Source: CAYJBH01 sp964370825 (lineage in GTDB: Bacteria; Bacillota; Clostridia; Oscillospirales; Ruminococcaceae). From it: DNA of 64,000 bases. The notes below the pieces were generated by a model, which saw only the letters and a program-made list of their open reading frames with translations, was not told where the DNA came from and did no database searches. This document shows positions 19,567 through 27,010 of this stretch, piece by piece. The DNA is taken from the NCBI GenBank assembly GCA_964370825.1, contig CAYJKY010000011.1:15143-79142 (forward strand), read 5' to 3'. The translations under genes were made by a program, and so were the position numbers. How positions within the stretch are numbered: position 1 is the stretch's first letter; every line of letters begins with the position of its first letter.

Positions 19567-20576
19567 GGGTTATTTTAGACGCATTTGGCGGAGACAATGC
19601 ACCGGGCGTAGTTATAGAGGGTGCAGTAATGGCAAAAAAGGAGCTTGCCTGCGATGTTACATTGTGTGGAAACATTGAGAAAATCAATGCCTGCGCAAAA
19701 GAGATGTCGCTGGATATCTCCGACATGGAGCTTATCGATGCCGAGGATGAGTTTGACCTTTGTGAGGATCCCTCCACCATAATTAAGAGAAAAACCACTT
19801 CACTTTATGTTGCGCTTAACGCACTTAAAGAGGGCAAGGGGGATTGCCTTGTTTCGGCAGGCTCTACCGGTGGTGTACTTGCCGGCGGCACCCTGATAGT
19901 TAAGAGAATTAAGGGGATAAAAAGAGGTGCGATTGCAACCGTTACACCGGGGCTTAAACATCCGTTTATACTTATAGATACCGGTGCTAATACCGACTGC
20001 CGCAAGGAGATGTTTTTGCAGTTTGCACGAATGGGCGACAGCTACTCAAGAGGGGTGCTTGGAGTGTCAAGCCCTCGAATAGGAATACTCTGCAACGGTG
20101 TTGAGGAGAGCAAGGGCAGAGAGTTAGACCGACAGGCAGCAGAGCTACTAAAAAACAGCGACCTTAACTTTGTGGGTTTTGTCGAGGCTAAAACGGTGTT
20201 TTTGGGTGGCGTAGATGTACTGGTTACCGATGGATTTTCCGGAAACATCTTTTTAAAGACGGCGGAAGGTGTCGCCAAAATGATGACGGTAAGCCTAAAG
20301 GATATGCTTTTTAAAAGCGCAAAAACCAAGATTGCGGCACTGCTGTTAAAGGATGGGTTTAAGGAGTTTAAGGCAAAGCTTGACCCTTCAGAATACGGTG
20401 GTTCACCGATACTCGGAATTACCAAGCCGGTGGTTAAGGCTCACGGTTCCTCCGATGCAAAGGCGATAAAAAATGCCATACGTCAGGCGATATCCTGTGC
20501 AGAGAACGATGTCTGTAAAAAGATTGAAGCAGGCATGGCAAAGGATGAGAATGTATCCGAAGAGGTAGCTCAATAG
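19563..20576 (+). CDS. plsX: Phosphate acyltransferase PlsX
   Basis: The 337-residue enzyme makes acyl-phosphate from acyl-ACP for phosphatidic acid synthesis. It begins MRVILDAFGGDNAPG, the standard PlsX N-terminus, and contains VSAGSTGGVLAGGTLIVKRI, PFILIDTGAN and VTDGFSGNIFLKTAEG. I choose ATG 19563 rather than the in-frame TTG at 19545, because the GGGAGG Shine-Dalgarno at 19547-19552 and the conserved N-terminus both fit the ATG. The start overlaps the ecfT stop. No acpP follows, although plsX-acpP-rnc is the usual order. Confidence 0.96.
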   Translation: MRVILDAFGGDNAPGVVIEGAVMAKKELACDVTLCGNIEKINACAKEMSLDISDMELIDAEDEFDLCEDPSTIIKRKTTSLYVALNALKEGKGDCLVSAGSTGGVLAGGTLIVKRIKGIKRGAIATVTPGLKHPFILIDTGANTDCRKEMFLQFARMGDSYSRGVLGVSSPRIGILCNGVEESKGRELDRQAAELLKNSDLNFVGFVEAKTVFLGGVDVLVTDGFSGNIFLKTAEGVAKMMTVSLKDMLFKSAKTKIAALLLKDGFKEFKAKLDPSEYGGSPILGITKPVVKAHGSSDAKAIKNAIRQAISCAENDVCKKIEAGMAKDENVSEEVAQ

Positions 20577-20582
20577 AGAATT

Positions 20583-21248
20583 ATGACTATGAACGAACTG
20601 GAAAAAAAGATAGGCTATGAATTTGCGGATAAGGAGCTGTTGTGCACCGCTCTGACCCACTCAAGCTATGCAAACGAGAGCAAAAGTGAACATCAAAGCA
20701 ACGAAAGGCTGGAGTTTTTGGGTGACAGTGTGCTGTCGTTGGTTGTTTCTAAAAAGCTTTACAACGAAAATTCCGACTGCCCCGAAGGGGAGCTCACCCG
20801 CCGCCGTGCCGGAATAGTCTGTGAAGAGAGTCTGCATGATGCGGCGGTTGCAATAAACCTTGGAGATCACCTGTTACTTGGCAAAGGCGAAACTGCAGGC
20901 GGCGGTAAAACCAGACCGTCCATACTTGCCGACGCTGTGGAGGCTGTAATTGGTGCAATCTTTTTGGACGGTGGTTTGCAGCCTGTCGAAGTGATGTTGC
21001 AAAAATATCTCCGGATGGACGACCTGCGGGAGGACTATAAAACCCGCCTACAGGAGCACATTCAGAAAAATTACGATACCCCGGTGGTTTACACAATAGT
21101 TAGCGAACAGGGTCCGGACCATGATAAGATTTTCGAAACAGAGGTGCGCCTCGGCGATGACCTGTTGGGAACCGGATGTGCAAGAAGCAAAAAGGCCGCA
21201 CAACAACAGGCGGCAAGGCAGGCCTTAATAAAGCTTGGCGTTAAGTAG
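20583..21248 (+). CDS. rnc: Ribonuclease III
   Basis: The 221-residue double-strand-specific endonuclease carries the RNase III signature NERLEFLGDSVLSLVVS, with catalytic Glu44 and Asp48. A second acidic cluster is in DAVEAVIGAIFLDGG. The C-terminal double-stranded-RNA-binding domain spans about residues 153-221 and includes GTGCARSKKAAQQQAARQAL. It processes rRNA precursors and structured mRNAs. ATG 20589 is an equally possible start; no strong Shine-Dalgarno separates the two. The gene follows plsX by six bases. Confidence 0.97.
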   Translation: MTMNELEKKIGYEFADKELLCTALTHSSYANESKSEHQSNERLEFLGDSVLSLVVSKKLYNENSDCPEGELTRRRAGIVCEESLHDAAVAINLGDHLLLGKGETAGGGKTRPSILADAVEAVIGAIFLDGGLQPVEVMLQKYLRMDDLREDYKTRLQEHIQKNYDTPVVYTIVSEQGPDHDKIFETEVRLGDDLLGTGCARSKKAAQQQAARQALIKLGVK

Positions 21249-21272
21249 ATTTTATTTAGGAGATATAAAACA

Positions 21273-22529
21273 ATGGCAGATATGTTGCCGATTATGATAC
21301 CGATACTGATTATCCTTATCCTGCTTTCGGCATTTTTTTCTTCATCCGAAACGGCACTCACCGCCTCGTCAAGAATAAAACTGAAGGTTGAAAAGGAGGA
21401 CGGCAGTCGCGCCGCAGACCGAGCCTTGAACCTCATAAGCGGATACGATAAATCTCTCATTGCACTGCTTATAGGCAACAACATAGTAAACATTTTAACG
21501 GCATCGTTGAGCACCGTGATATTTACCGAGCTCATAGGCGCCGCAGGTGTGGGTATCGCAACCGCGGTTGTTACGGTGATCGTTATTATTTTTGGTGAGG
21601 TTTTACCAAAAAGCTTTGCAAACCAGATGCCGGAAAGCTTGCTAAAGTTAGCATCTCCTGTTCTTTTGGCGCTTCGTTTTGTTTTTTGGCCGGCAATCGT
21701 TCTTCTCATGGCAATCCGTAAGGCTGCACAAAGGCTGATTAAAAACAGTACTAAATCCGGTGCGATGACCGAGGAGGAGCTTCGTGTAATTATCGAGGAG
21801 ATTGAGGACGAGGGGGTTATCGAGGAACAGCAGTCCGACATATTACAGTCGGCACTGCAATTCTCAGCACGACTTGCAGGCGATATTATAACCCACAGGG
21901 TAGACATTATTGCGCTTCCCGTAGACGCAGAAATCGAGCTATGTAAAAACACATTTTTGCAGGAGCGGTTTACAAGGCTTCCGATCTACAAAAACAGCAT
22001 CGATGAGATTATAGGCGTAGTACATCAAAAGGATTTTTTCGCCGCATTTCTCTCGGCCTCTCAGGTTTCGCTCGAGCATATAATGCAAAAACCACTCTAT
22101 GTCCCGCCGCGTATGCCGTTGCCGGAGTTATTAAGGCTTTTTGAGCGTGAAAAAACCCACATTGCCGTTGTTGTTGATAGCTTCGGAGGCACCGAGGGAA
22201 TTGTCACCCATGAGGACGTTTTAGAGGAGCTTGTCGGTGAAATTTGGGATGAGTACGACGAAGTATTAAGGGAGATAAAAACCGATTCCGACGGAGGCAT
22301 GAAGATGTCCGGCGACACCCCGCTGAGTGACCTTTATGAGTTTATAGATTTAAAGGTGCCTAAGGAGATAGACGATATAAGTGTTGCCGCACATATTCTT
22401 GAGGAACTTGGAATAGTTCCCGAAAATGGGCAAAAACTAATCGGGAAAACCTTTGAGTTTACCGTTTTAGAGGTGGTAGACCAACGCATACTGACGGTAG
22501 AAGCGAGGTATCTCGAAAATGATATTTGA
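21273..22529 (+). CDS. CorC/HlyC-type membrane protein with CNNM, CBS pair and transporter-associated domain
   Basis: The 418-residue protein has an N-terminal membrane region with DUF21/CNNM motifs (FSSSETALTASSRIKLK, VINILTASLSTV-like, IFGEVLPKSFA). A CBS pair follows at about residues 200-330 (ERFTRLPIYKNSIDEIIGVVHQKDF and VVDSFGGTEGIVTHEDVLEELVGEI). The C-terminus is a CorC_HlyC domain. Family members are linked to magnesium or cobalt efflux and cation homeostasis, and the old name haemolysin is misleading. It is preceded by TTAGGAGAT with good spacing. Its 3' end overlaps tatD by 11 bases. Confidence 0.92.
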   Translation: MADMLPIMIPILIILILLSAFFSSSETALTASSRIKLKVEKEDGSRAADRALNLISGYDKSLIALLIGNNIVNILTASLSTVIFTELIGAAGVGIATAVVTVIVIIFGEVLPKSFANQMPESLLKLASPVLLALRFVFWPAIVLLMAIRKAAQRLIKNSTKSGAMTEEELRVIIEEIEDEGVIEEQQSDILQSALQFSARLAGDIITHRVDIIALPVDAEIELCKNTFLQERFTRLPIYKNSIDEIIGVVHQKDFFAAFLSASQVSLEHIMQKPLYVPPRMPLPELLRLFEREKTHIAVVVDSFGGTEGIVTHEDVLEELVGEIWDEYDEVLREIKTDSDGGMKMSGDTPLSDLYEFIDLKVPKEIDDISVAAHILEELGIVPENGQKLIGKTFEFTVLEVVDQRILTVEARYLENDI

Positions 22530-23286
22530 CAGCCATGCACACTATAACTCGGATGCATATAACGAGGACAGGGATAACCTGCTGAAAAGCATGTTCGATG
22601 GAGAGGTTGTAGGCATTATCGACTGTTGTGCCGAACCTAAAGATTTTTCTAAAAGCAGAGACATATCCGAGCGATACGAGAAGGTTTACAGCGCCTACGG
22701 ACTTCACCCCGAAGCACTTCGAGAAAATGATATAGCTGAGCTTTTGCGGGTTGTTAGGGAGGATATGCCGAAAATACTTTCCGAAAAAAAGGTAGTTGCG
22801 CTCGGCGAGTGTGGGCTTGATTACTACTACGACACCGACAAGGAGTTGCAAAAACAGCTTTTCGCGGAACAGCTGAAGATTGCTGTAGAGCTTGACATGC
22901 CGGTATTGCTGCATAACCGAGATTCCCATGCAGACATGCTTGCAATGCTAAAAAAATATCCCATAAAGGGGGTAATGCACTGCTTTTCTGGAAGTGTTGA
23001 GTACATGAAGGAGATAACGAGGTTAGGACTTTATATAGGCATAGGCGGTATAGTAACCTTTAAAAATGCCAAAGTTGTTAAGGAGGTAGCACGGGAGCTA
23101 CCGCAGGATAGACTGCTACTCGAAACCGACTGCCCCTACCTTGCGCCGGAACCTTTTAGGGGTAAACGTTGTGACTCCTCCATGATAAGTTATACCGCCG
23201 CCGCAATAGCCGAGCTGTGTAACACCGATACAAAGAGTATATTGGAACAGACGTACCAAAACACAAAGGAGCTTTTCTTATCTTGA
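22519..23286 (+). CDS. tatD: TatD-family metal-dependent hydrolase (DNase)
   Basis: The 255-residue TIM-barrel hydrolase has the metal ligands HAH near the N-terminus (MIFDSHAHYN), Glu in ALGECGLDYYYD, His in LLHNRDSH, His in GVMHCFSGS, and Asp in LLETDCPYLAP. All sites are intact and the length is standard. TatD proteins are 3'-5' deoxyribonucleases and have also been reported to act on D-amino-acyl substrates; the substrate here cannot be told. It overlaps the CorC-like gene at its start and the next gene at its stop (TTGA). Confidence 0.94.
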   Translation: MIFDSHAHYNSDAYNEDRDNLLKSMFDGEVVGIIDCCAEPKDFSKSRDISERYEKVYSAYGLHPEALRENDIAELLRVVREDMPKILSEKKVVALGECGLDYYYDTDKELQKQLFAEQLKIAVELDMPVLLHNRDSHADMLAMLKKYPIKGVMHCFSGSVEYMKEITRLGLYIGIGGIVTFKNAKVVKEVARELPQDRLLLETDCPYLAPEPFRGKRCDSSMISYTAAAIAELCNTDTKSILEQTYQNTKELFLS

Positions 23287-24293
23287 TTAATCATGAGTTT
23301 ATAACCGAATCCGAACATGCGAAGTATGAGGATTTTGTAAGAAATCACCCTAACGGCAGCTTTATGCAAAGTGTTAACTGGGTAAAGGTAAAGGCAGGTT
23401 GGCATCGGGAAATCTGTGTCGCAAAGAGAGACGGTGTTGTCGTTGGCGGATTTGCCGCAATCATTCGTAAGGTTGGACCCACATCCTTTATTTACGCACC
23501 GAGAGGCCCGATATGTGATTTTTCCGACACCGAGGTTGTTTCCTCCCTTATCAACGGAGCGAAGGAACTGGTGAAGCGCTACCGTGCGGTGGAGTTCATT
23601 TTTGATCCTCTCATAGCGGCGGACGATAAGGTTGCTGTATCTGCACTTGTTTCGTCCGGCTGTGAATTTAAGCCGAACGATGACTTTAAGGCAACAGTAC
23701 AGCCGAGGTTTAACTACATTGTAGATTTGGAGGGCAAGGACGAAGAGAGCCTGATGGCAAGCTTTGTTCGGGAAACCAGGTATTATATTAGATATCCTGC
23801 CAAAAAAGGCATAGAGTGCCGACTTCTACCACCCGAGCGTATAGACGAGTTTTATGGTATATACGAAAAGACCGGAGATCGCCAAGGTTTTAACATACGT
23901 CCTAAAAGCTATCTTGAAGGGTTCTTAAAGGCATTTCCGCAGGATGCGAGACTTTATGTGTGCTACAACGGTGAAGAGCCGCTATGTGGTGGAATTGCAG
24001 TGCAGTATGCCGGCAAAACTGCGCACGTGTATGGCGCCTCCTCGGATAAAAGCAGAAACCTTCGGCCGACCTACCTTTTACAGTGGACGCTTATGCAATG
24101 GGCTCTCGAGGGCGGTTGTCACACCTACGACATGCAGGGAGTAGCCACCGACCCAAAGGACAGTGAACAACTCTACAATGTTCTTGGTTTTAAAAAGAAC
24201 TTCACCGGCAGAATATACGAGACTGCGGGCGAATTTAAGATAGGCGGAAATCCGATATTGAGGAAAATCGCCAGCCTTTCCGGTAAAATCTAA
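23283..24293 (+). CDS. FemX/FemAB-like aminoacyltransferase
   Basis: The 336-residue protein begins with FITESEHAKYEDFVRNHPNGSFMQS, the typical entry of the FemABX family (SFLQS motif). It contains two GNAT-like lobes, with RYYIRYPAKKGIECRLL and the second-lobe pattern GGIAVQYAGKTAHVYGASS. These enzymes add amino acids from aminoacyl-tRNA to lipid II to build peptidoglycan cross-bridges. It has no coiled-coil arm insert, which fits a FemX-like first-residue transferase. The start is TTG, overlapping the tatD stop as TTGA. It ends the long plus-strand housekeeping run. Confidence 0.88.
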   Translation: MINHEFITESEHAKYEDFVRNHPNGSFMQSVNWVKVKAGWHREICVAKRDGVVVGGFAAIIRKVGPTSFIYAPRGPICDFSDTEVVSSLINGAKELVKRYRAVEFIFDPLIAADDKVAVSALVSSGCEFKPNDDFKATVQPRFNYIVDLEGKDEESLMASFVRETRYYIRYPAKKGIECRLLPPERIDEFYGIYEKTGDRQGFNIRPKSYLEGFLKAFPQDARLYVCYNGEEPLCGGIAVQYAGKTAHVYGASSDKSRNLRPTYLLQWTLMQWALEGGCHTYDMQGVATDPKDSEQLYNVLGFKKNFTGRIYETAGEFKIGGNPILRKIASLSGKI

Positions 24294-24305
24294 TCATAAA
24301 TAATC

Positions 24306-24341
24306 AAGCATTGCCTTCAAGATTAAATTATAGGCATGCTT
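24306..24341. repeat. Inverted repeat after the femX-like gene
   Basis: AAGCATTGCCT at 24306-24316 pairs with AGGCATGCTT at 24332-24341, with one bulged T. An A-tract, not a T-tract, follows on the plus strand. It is therefore not a standard terminator for the femX-like gene. It occupies the first half of the 132-base gap; the tetR promoter fills the rest. Confidence 0.4.
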
Positions 24342-24358
24342 AAAAAAAATATAACCAC

Positions 24359-24387
24359 TTGACCAATCGTTCAAAATGGTGTATACT
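24359..24387 (+). promoter_or_regulatory. tetR promoter with overlapping TetR-type operator
   Basis: TTGACC at 24359-24364 and TATACT at 24382-24387 are 17 bases apart, a strong SigA-type promoter. The 16 bases from 24359 to 24374, TTGACCAATCGTTCAA, form an imperfect dyad (12 of 16 positions symmetric). They overlap the -35 box and spacer. Position and symmetry suggest an autoregulatory operator for the TetR protein encoded 50 bases downstream. Confidence 0.65.
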
Positions 24388-24425
24388 CAGAAAATAACTA
24401 AATATTCAAAATAAAAAGGATACTT

Positions 24426-25034
24426 ATGTCGGTACATGGCAGCAATATGGAAACTATGCAAAAAGTTGTAGACAGTGCGGTAGTTTTGTTTAATAAAAAC
24501 GGATTTTCAGGCGCTTCTATAGGCGATATTTCAAAGCATGCAGGAGTGTCCAAAGGAATTTTATATTATTACTTTAAAAACAAAGATGAGCTTTATCTGC
24601 ACTGCACAAAGAAATGCATTGAGGATTTTCGATCCTACCTAAATCAAAAGCTTAAAGTGGATGATAACAACGAATTATTAGTACATGAGTTTTTAAGATT
24701 AAGGATCAGTTTTTTTGAAGAGCACCCCAACTACAGTAACTTATTTTTAAACATTCTCGCAAAAAAACCGGATCATCTATCATTTGAACTAACTGAAGTC
24801 AGAAAAGAGTTTAAGGAAGAAAACCTAAGGCTTATTATAAAATATCTTAGCAAACTACCGCTTGGAAAAGGCGTTACTAACGAGGATATTTCGACCTTCA
24901 TCTCGGTTTTACAAAGTTATTCTGCGACTATAGCAGAAACACATAGTGATGCGGAAAACAGCCATGACCGAGAAAGAGTTATTTTGAGAATGGCAACAAT
25001 TTTTATTAACGGTTTAAAAGAGGATATAGAATAG
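24426..25034 (+). CDS. TetR/AcrR-family transcriptional regulator
   Basis: The 202-residue protein has the TetR-type N-terminal helix-turn-helix, including FSGASIGDISKHAGVSKGIL followed by YYYFKNKDELYLH (about residues 28-61). The C-terminal two thirds are helical and variable, as expected for the ligand-binding domain. No ligand can be inferred. It is preceded by its own promoter with a dyad over the -35 box, so autorepression is likely. The antiporter-kinase fusion starts two bases after its stop and is probably in the same transcript, making it the natural regulatory target. Base composition is more AT-rich than the upstream housekeeping genes. Confidence 0.92.
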   Translation: MSVHGSNMETMQKVVDSAVVLFNKNGFSGASIGDISKHAGVSKGILYYYFKNKDELYLHCTKKCIEDFRSYLNQKLKVDDNNELLVHEFLRLRISFFEEHPNYSNLFLNILAKKPDHLSFELTEVRKEFKEENLRLIIKYLSKLPLGKGVTNEDISTFISVLQSYSATIAETHSDAENSHDRERVILRMATIFINGLKEDIE

Positions 25035-25036
25035 AC

Positions 25037-26908
25037 ATGGAGACACTTTTATTAGTTTTAAGACTATTTATTGCAGTAATAGCCGCTATAATTGCAGGAA
25101 AACTTATTAGCAAGGTCAAACTACCTGCAATTTTAGGTTTTTTAATTACCGGTATGCTGTTCGGTCCATATGCGCTTAATATTATGTCATTAGAGCTGAC
25201 AGGTTCTGATTGGTATCATGTTATGTCGCAACTTTTTGAACTCTCGGTCGGATTGCTTTTTGCAAAGGAATTGGTAATAAAGAAAATAAAAGCATACGGA
25301 AAGCAGGTGCTCACCATCACTGCTTTCGAATCTCTCGGTACCTTCGCAATTGTTACCTTAGTTTTCGGAATTCTTTTTTATTTTATGAACATTCCGCTTT
25401 ATGTGGCTGTAATTTTTGGCGGAATTGCGCTTGCAACCGCTCCGGCTCCGGCACTTTCAATAGTAAATCAATACAAAACAAAAGGGGAGCTTACAAGAAC
25501 ATTAATACCCCTCGCGATTATGGACGATGTGGTAGCCATAGCTGTATTCTTTACAATAAATGCCTTAATTGCATCTATGGGAACGGCAGAGGCGGCTTCT
25601 CCTGTTTTAATGGTATTTATGAGTATTGGTGTGCCGGTTATATTTGGAATTATACTTGGAAACTTAGCAGGTTTTATATATAAAAAAACAGATAATAAAA
25701 AACTATATGCGCCGATTACCCTAGCAGTAATTGCAGCCACCTATGCTATTTCCTTCGTTGTAGATAACTATGTATTGCCTGCACCGTCACTAAATTATAT
25801 GCTAATAGGACTGGCACTTTTCACGGTGGTTACAAACAAGGTTACAGAAGAAAAAATGGAAGAAATAGCTATTTCTGTCACCCCAATAGTTTCCATCGGA
25901 CTCGTTGTTATGATACTGAACTTGTCGGCACCGCTTGATTACAGATTGATATTCGGAGCCGGTGTACTAACATTTATTTATATTATAGCAAGGGGACTTG
26001 GAAAATATTTTTGCACCTCTTTAGGTGCGAGAGTTTCGGGCGCTTCTGATAACATACGTAAATACTTAGGCTTAACACTTTTACCACACTCGGGTGTTTC
26101 GCTTATCTTTACAGGCATGGCGGTTGCGTCGCTAAGCACCTTTGATAGCGAGTCGGCGGTGATAGTTCAAGGAACAATAGCAGCGGCGGCGGTCATTAAT
26201 GAAATTTTTGCAGTTATACTTGCAAAAAAGGGGTTTGAGTACGCAGGTGAAATCGATAGCAGTTCACCTAAGGAGTTAATCGTGAAAAATAGAATTATCA
26301 CAATTAACAGGCAGTTTGGCAGCGGTGGCAGAGAGGTTGGAAAGCGACTTGCAGATAAACTTGAGTTTGCATATTATGACAAGGAGATAATTACAGCTGT
26401 TGCAAAGGAGAGTGATATTAACCCAAATTATGTCGAAAAGTACGGTGAAACATCCGTTTCAAGAAAATTTCCATTAACATTTGTAAATAGTTTCTCTGAT
26501 TATTCACAGTCGTTAGAAGATAAGATAAAAATCGCTCAAAACACAGTTTTAAAAGAGCTTTCTAAGCAGGGAAACGCCGTAATAATCGGTCGATGTGCAA
26601 ACCATATTTTAAAAGAGGCGAAACCATTCACCGTATTTATTTATTCATCGGATATTAACGCCAAAATAAACCGCTGTTATGAAAAAGCACCGAGGGATAG
26701 AACAAAATCATCGGCAGATATGGAAGCCGAGATAATAAAAATAGATGAAATCCGCTCGGATTACTATAAATCCGTGACCGGAAAAACCTGGGATTCTATC
26801 AGCAACTATAACCTTTGTATTGACACCTCGGTAGTCGGTATTGAGAAGGCGGTCGAACTTGTTGCCACCGCATTCGTGGAGTATAACTCAATAACAATTG
26901 CAGAATAA
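25037..26908 (+). CDS. Na+/H+ antiporter (CPA2 type) fused to a cytidylate-kinase-like domain
   Basis: The 623-residue protein has two parts. Residues 1 to about 405 are a cation:proton antiporter with about 11-12 membrane helices, LPAILGFLITGMLFGPYAL near the start and the conserved acidic pair in IMDDVVAIAVFF. Residues from about 416 on are a soluble P-loop domain that begins RIITINRQFGSGGREVGKRL and contains NAVIIGRCANHIL and FTVFIYSS. These are the hallmarks of the cytidylate-kinase-like family (Cytidylate_kin2). The reading frame is continuous through the junction. An internal GTG at codon 416 has a perfect Shine-Dalgarno, so the kinase part might also be made alone. The kinase substrate and any link to transport are unknown. 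Confidence 0.88.
   Translation: METLLLVLRLFIAVIAAIIAGKLISKVKLPAILGFLITGMLFGPYALNIMSLELTGSDWYHVMSQLFELSVGLLFAKELVIKKIKAYGKQVLTITAFESLGTFAIVTLVFGILFYFMNIPLYVAVIFGGIALATAPAPALSIVNQYKTKGELTRTLIPLAIMDDVVAIAVFFTINALIASMGTAEAASPVLMVFMSIGVPVIFGIILGNLAGFIYKKTDNKKLYAPITLAVIAATYAISFVVDNYVLPAPSLNYMLIGLALFTVVTNKVTEEKMEEIAISVTPIVSIGLVVMILNLSAPLDYRLIFGAGVLTFIYIIARGLGKYFCTSLGARVSGASDNIRKYLGLTLLPHSGVSLIFTGMAVASLSTFDSESAVIVQGTIAAAAVINEIFAVILAKKGFEYAGEIDSSSPKELIVKNRIITINRQFGSGGREVGKRLADKLEFAYYDKEIITAVAKESDINPNYVEKYGETSVSRKFPLTFVNSFSDYSQSLEDKIKIAQNTVLKELSKQGNAVIIGRCANHILKEAKPFTVFIYSSDINAKINRCYEKAPRDRTKSSADMEAEIIKIDEIRSDYYKSVTGKTWDSISNYNLCIDTSVVGIEKAVELVATAFVEYNSITIAE
26270..26284 (+). promoter_or_regulatory. Internal Shine-Dalgarno and GTG start inside the antiporter-kinase gene
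   Basis: AAGGAG at 26270-26275 lies six bases before an in-frame GTG at 26282-26284, which is codon 416 of the fusion. This is exactly where the kinase-like domain begins. It could allow separate translation of a roughly 208-residue soluble kinase, or be a relic of two formerly separate genes. Confidence 0.5.
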
Positions 26909-26940
26909 TAATGTTTCACATAAAATACATTCATTTCTTA

Positions 26941-26969
26941 TTTACATTATTTTTTTATGGTGTTATAAT
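26941..26969 (+). promoter_or_regulatory. SigA-type promoter of the ABC exporter pair
   Basis: TTTACA at 26941-26946 and TATAAT at 26964-26969 are separated by 17 bases, within the 102-base gap after the antiporter-kinase gene. The ABC exporter genes therefore have their own promoter and need not depend on the TetR promoter. Confidence 0.72.
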
Positions 26970-27010
26970 GTTGAATAACATTTGTATGAGTGGAAAGGGA
27001 TGGTTAGAAT

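Noticed and set aside
21089..21952. Minus-strand frame of 287 codons opposite rnc and the CorC-like gene
   Set aside because: It is Ser/Ile-rich without recognisable domains and lies opposite two intact conserved genes; long antisense frames are expected from codon bias here.
24306..24341. Intrinsic terminator of the femX-like gene
   Set aside because: The inverted repeat is followed by A residues rather than Ts on the transcribed strand.
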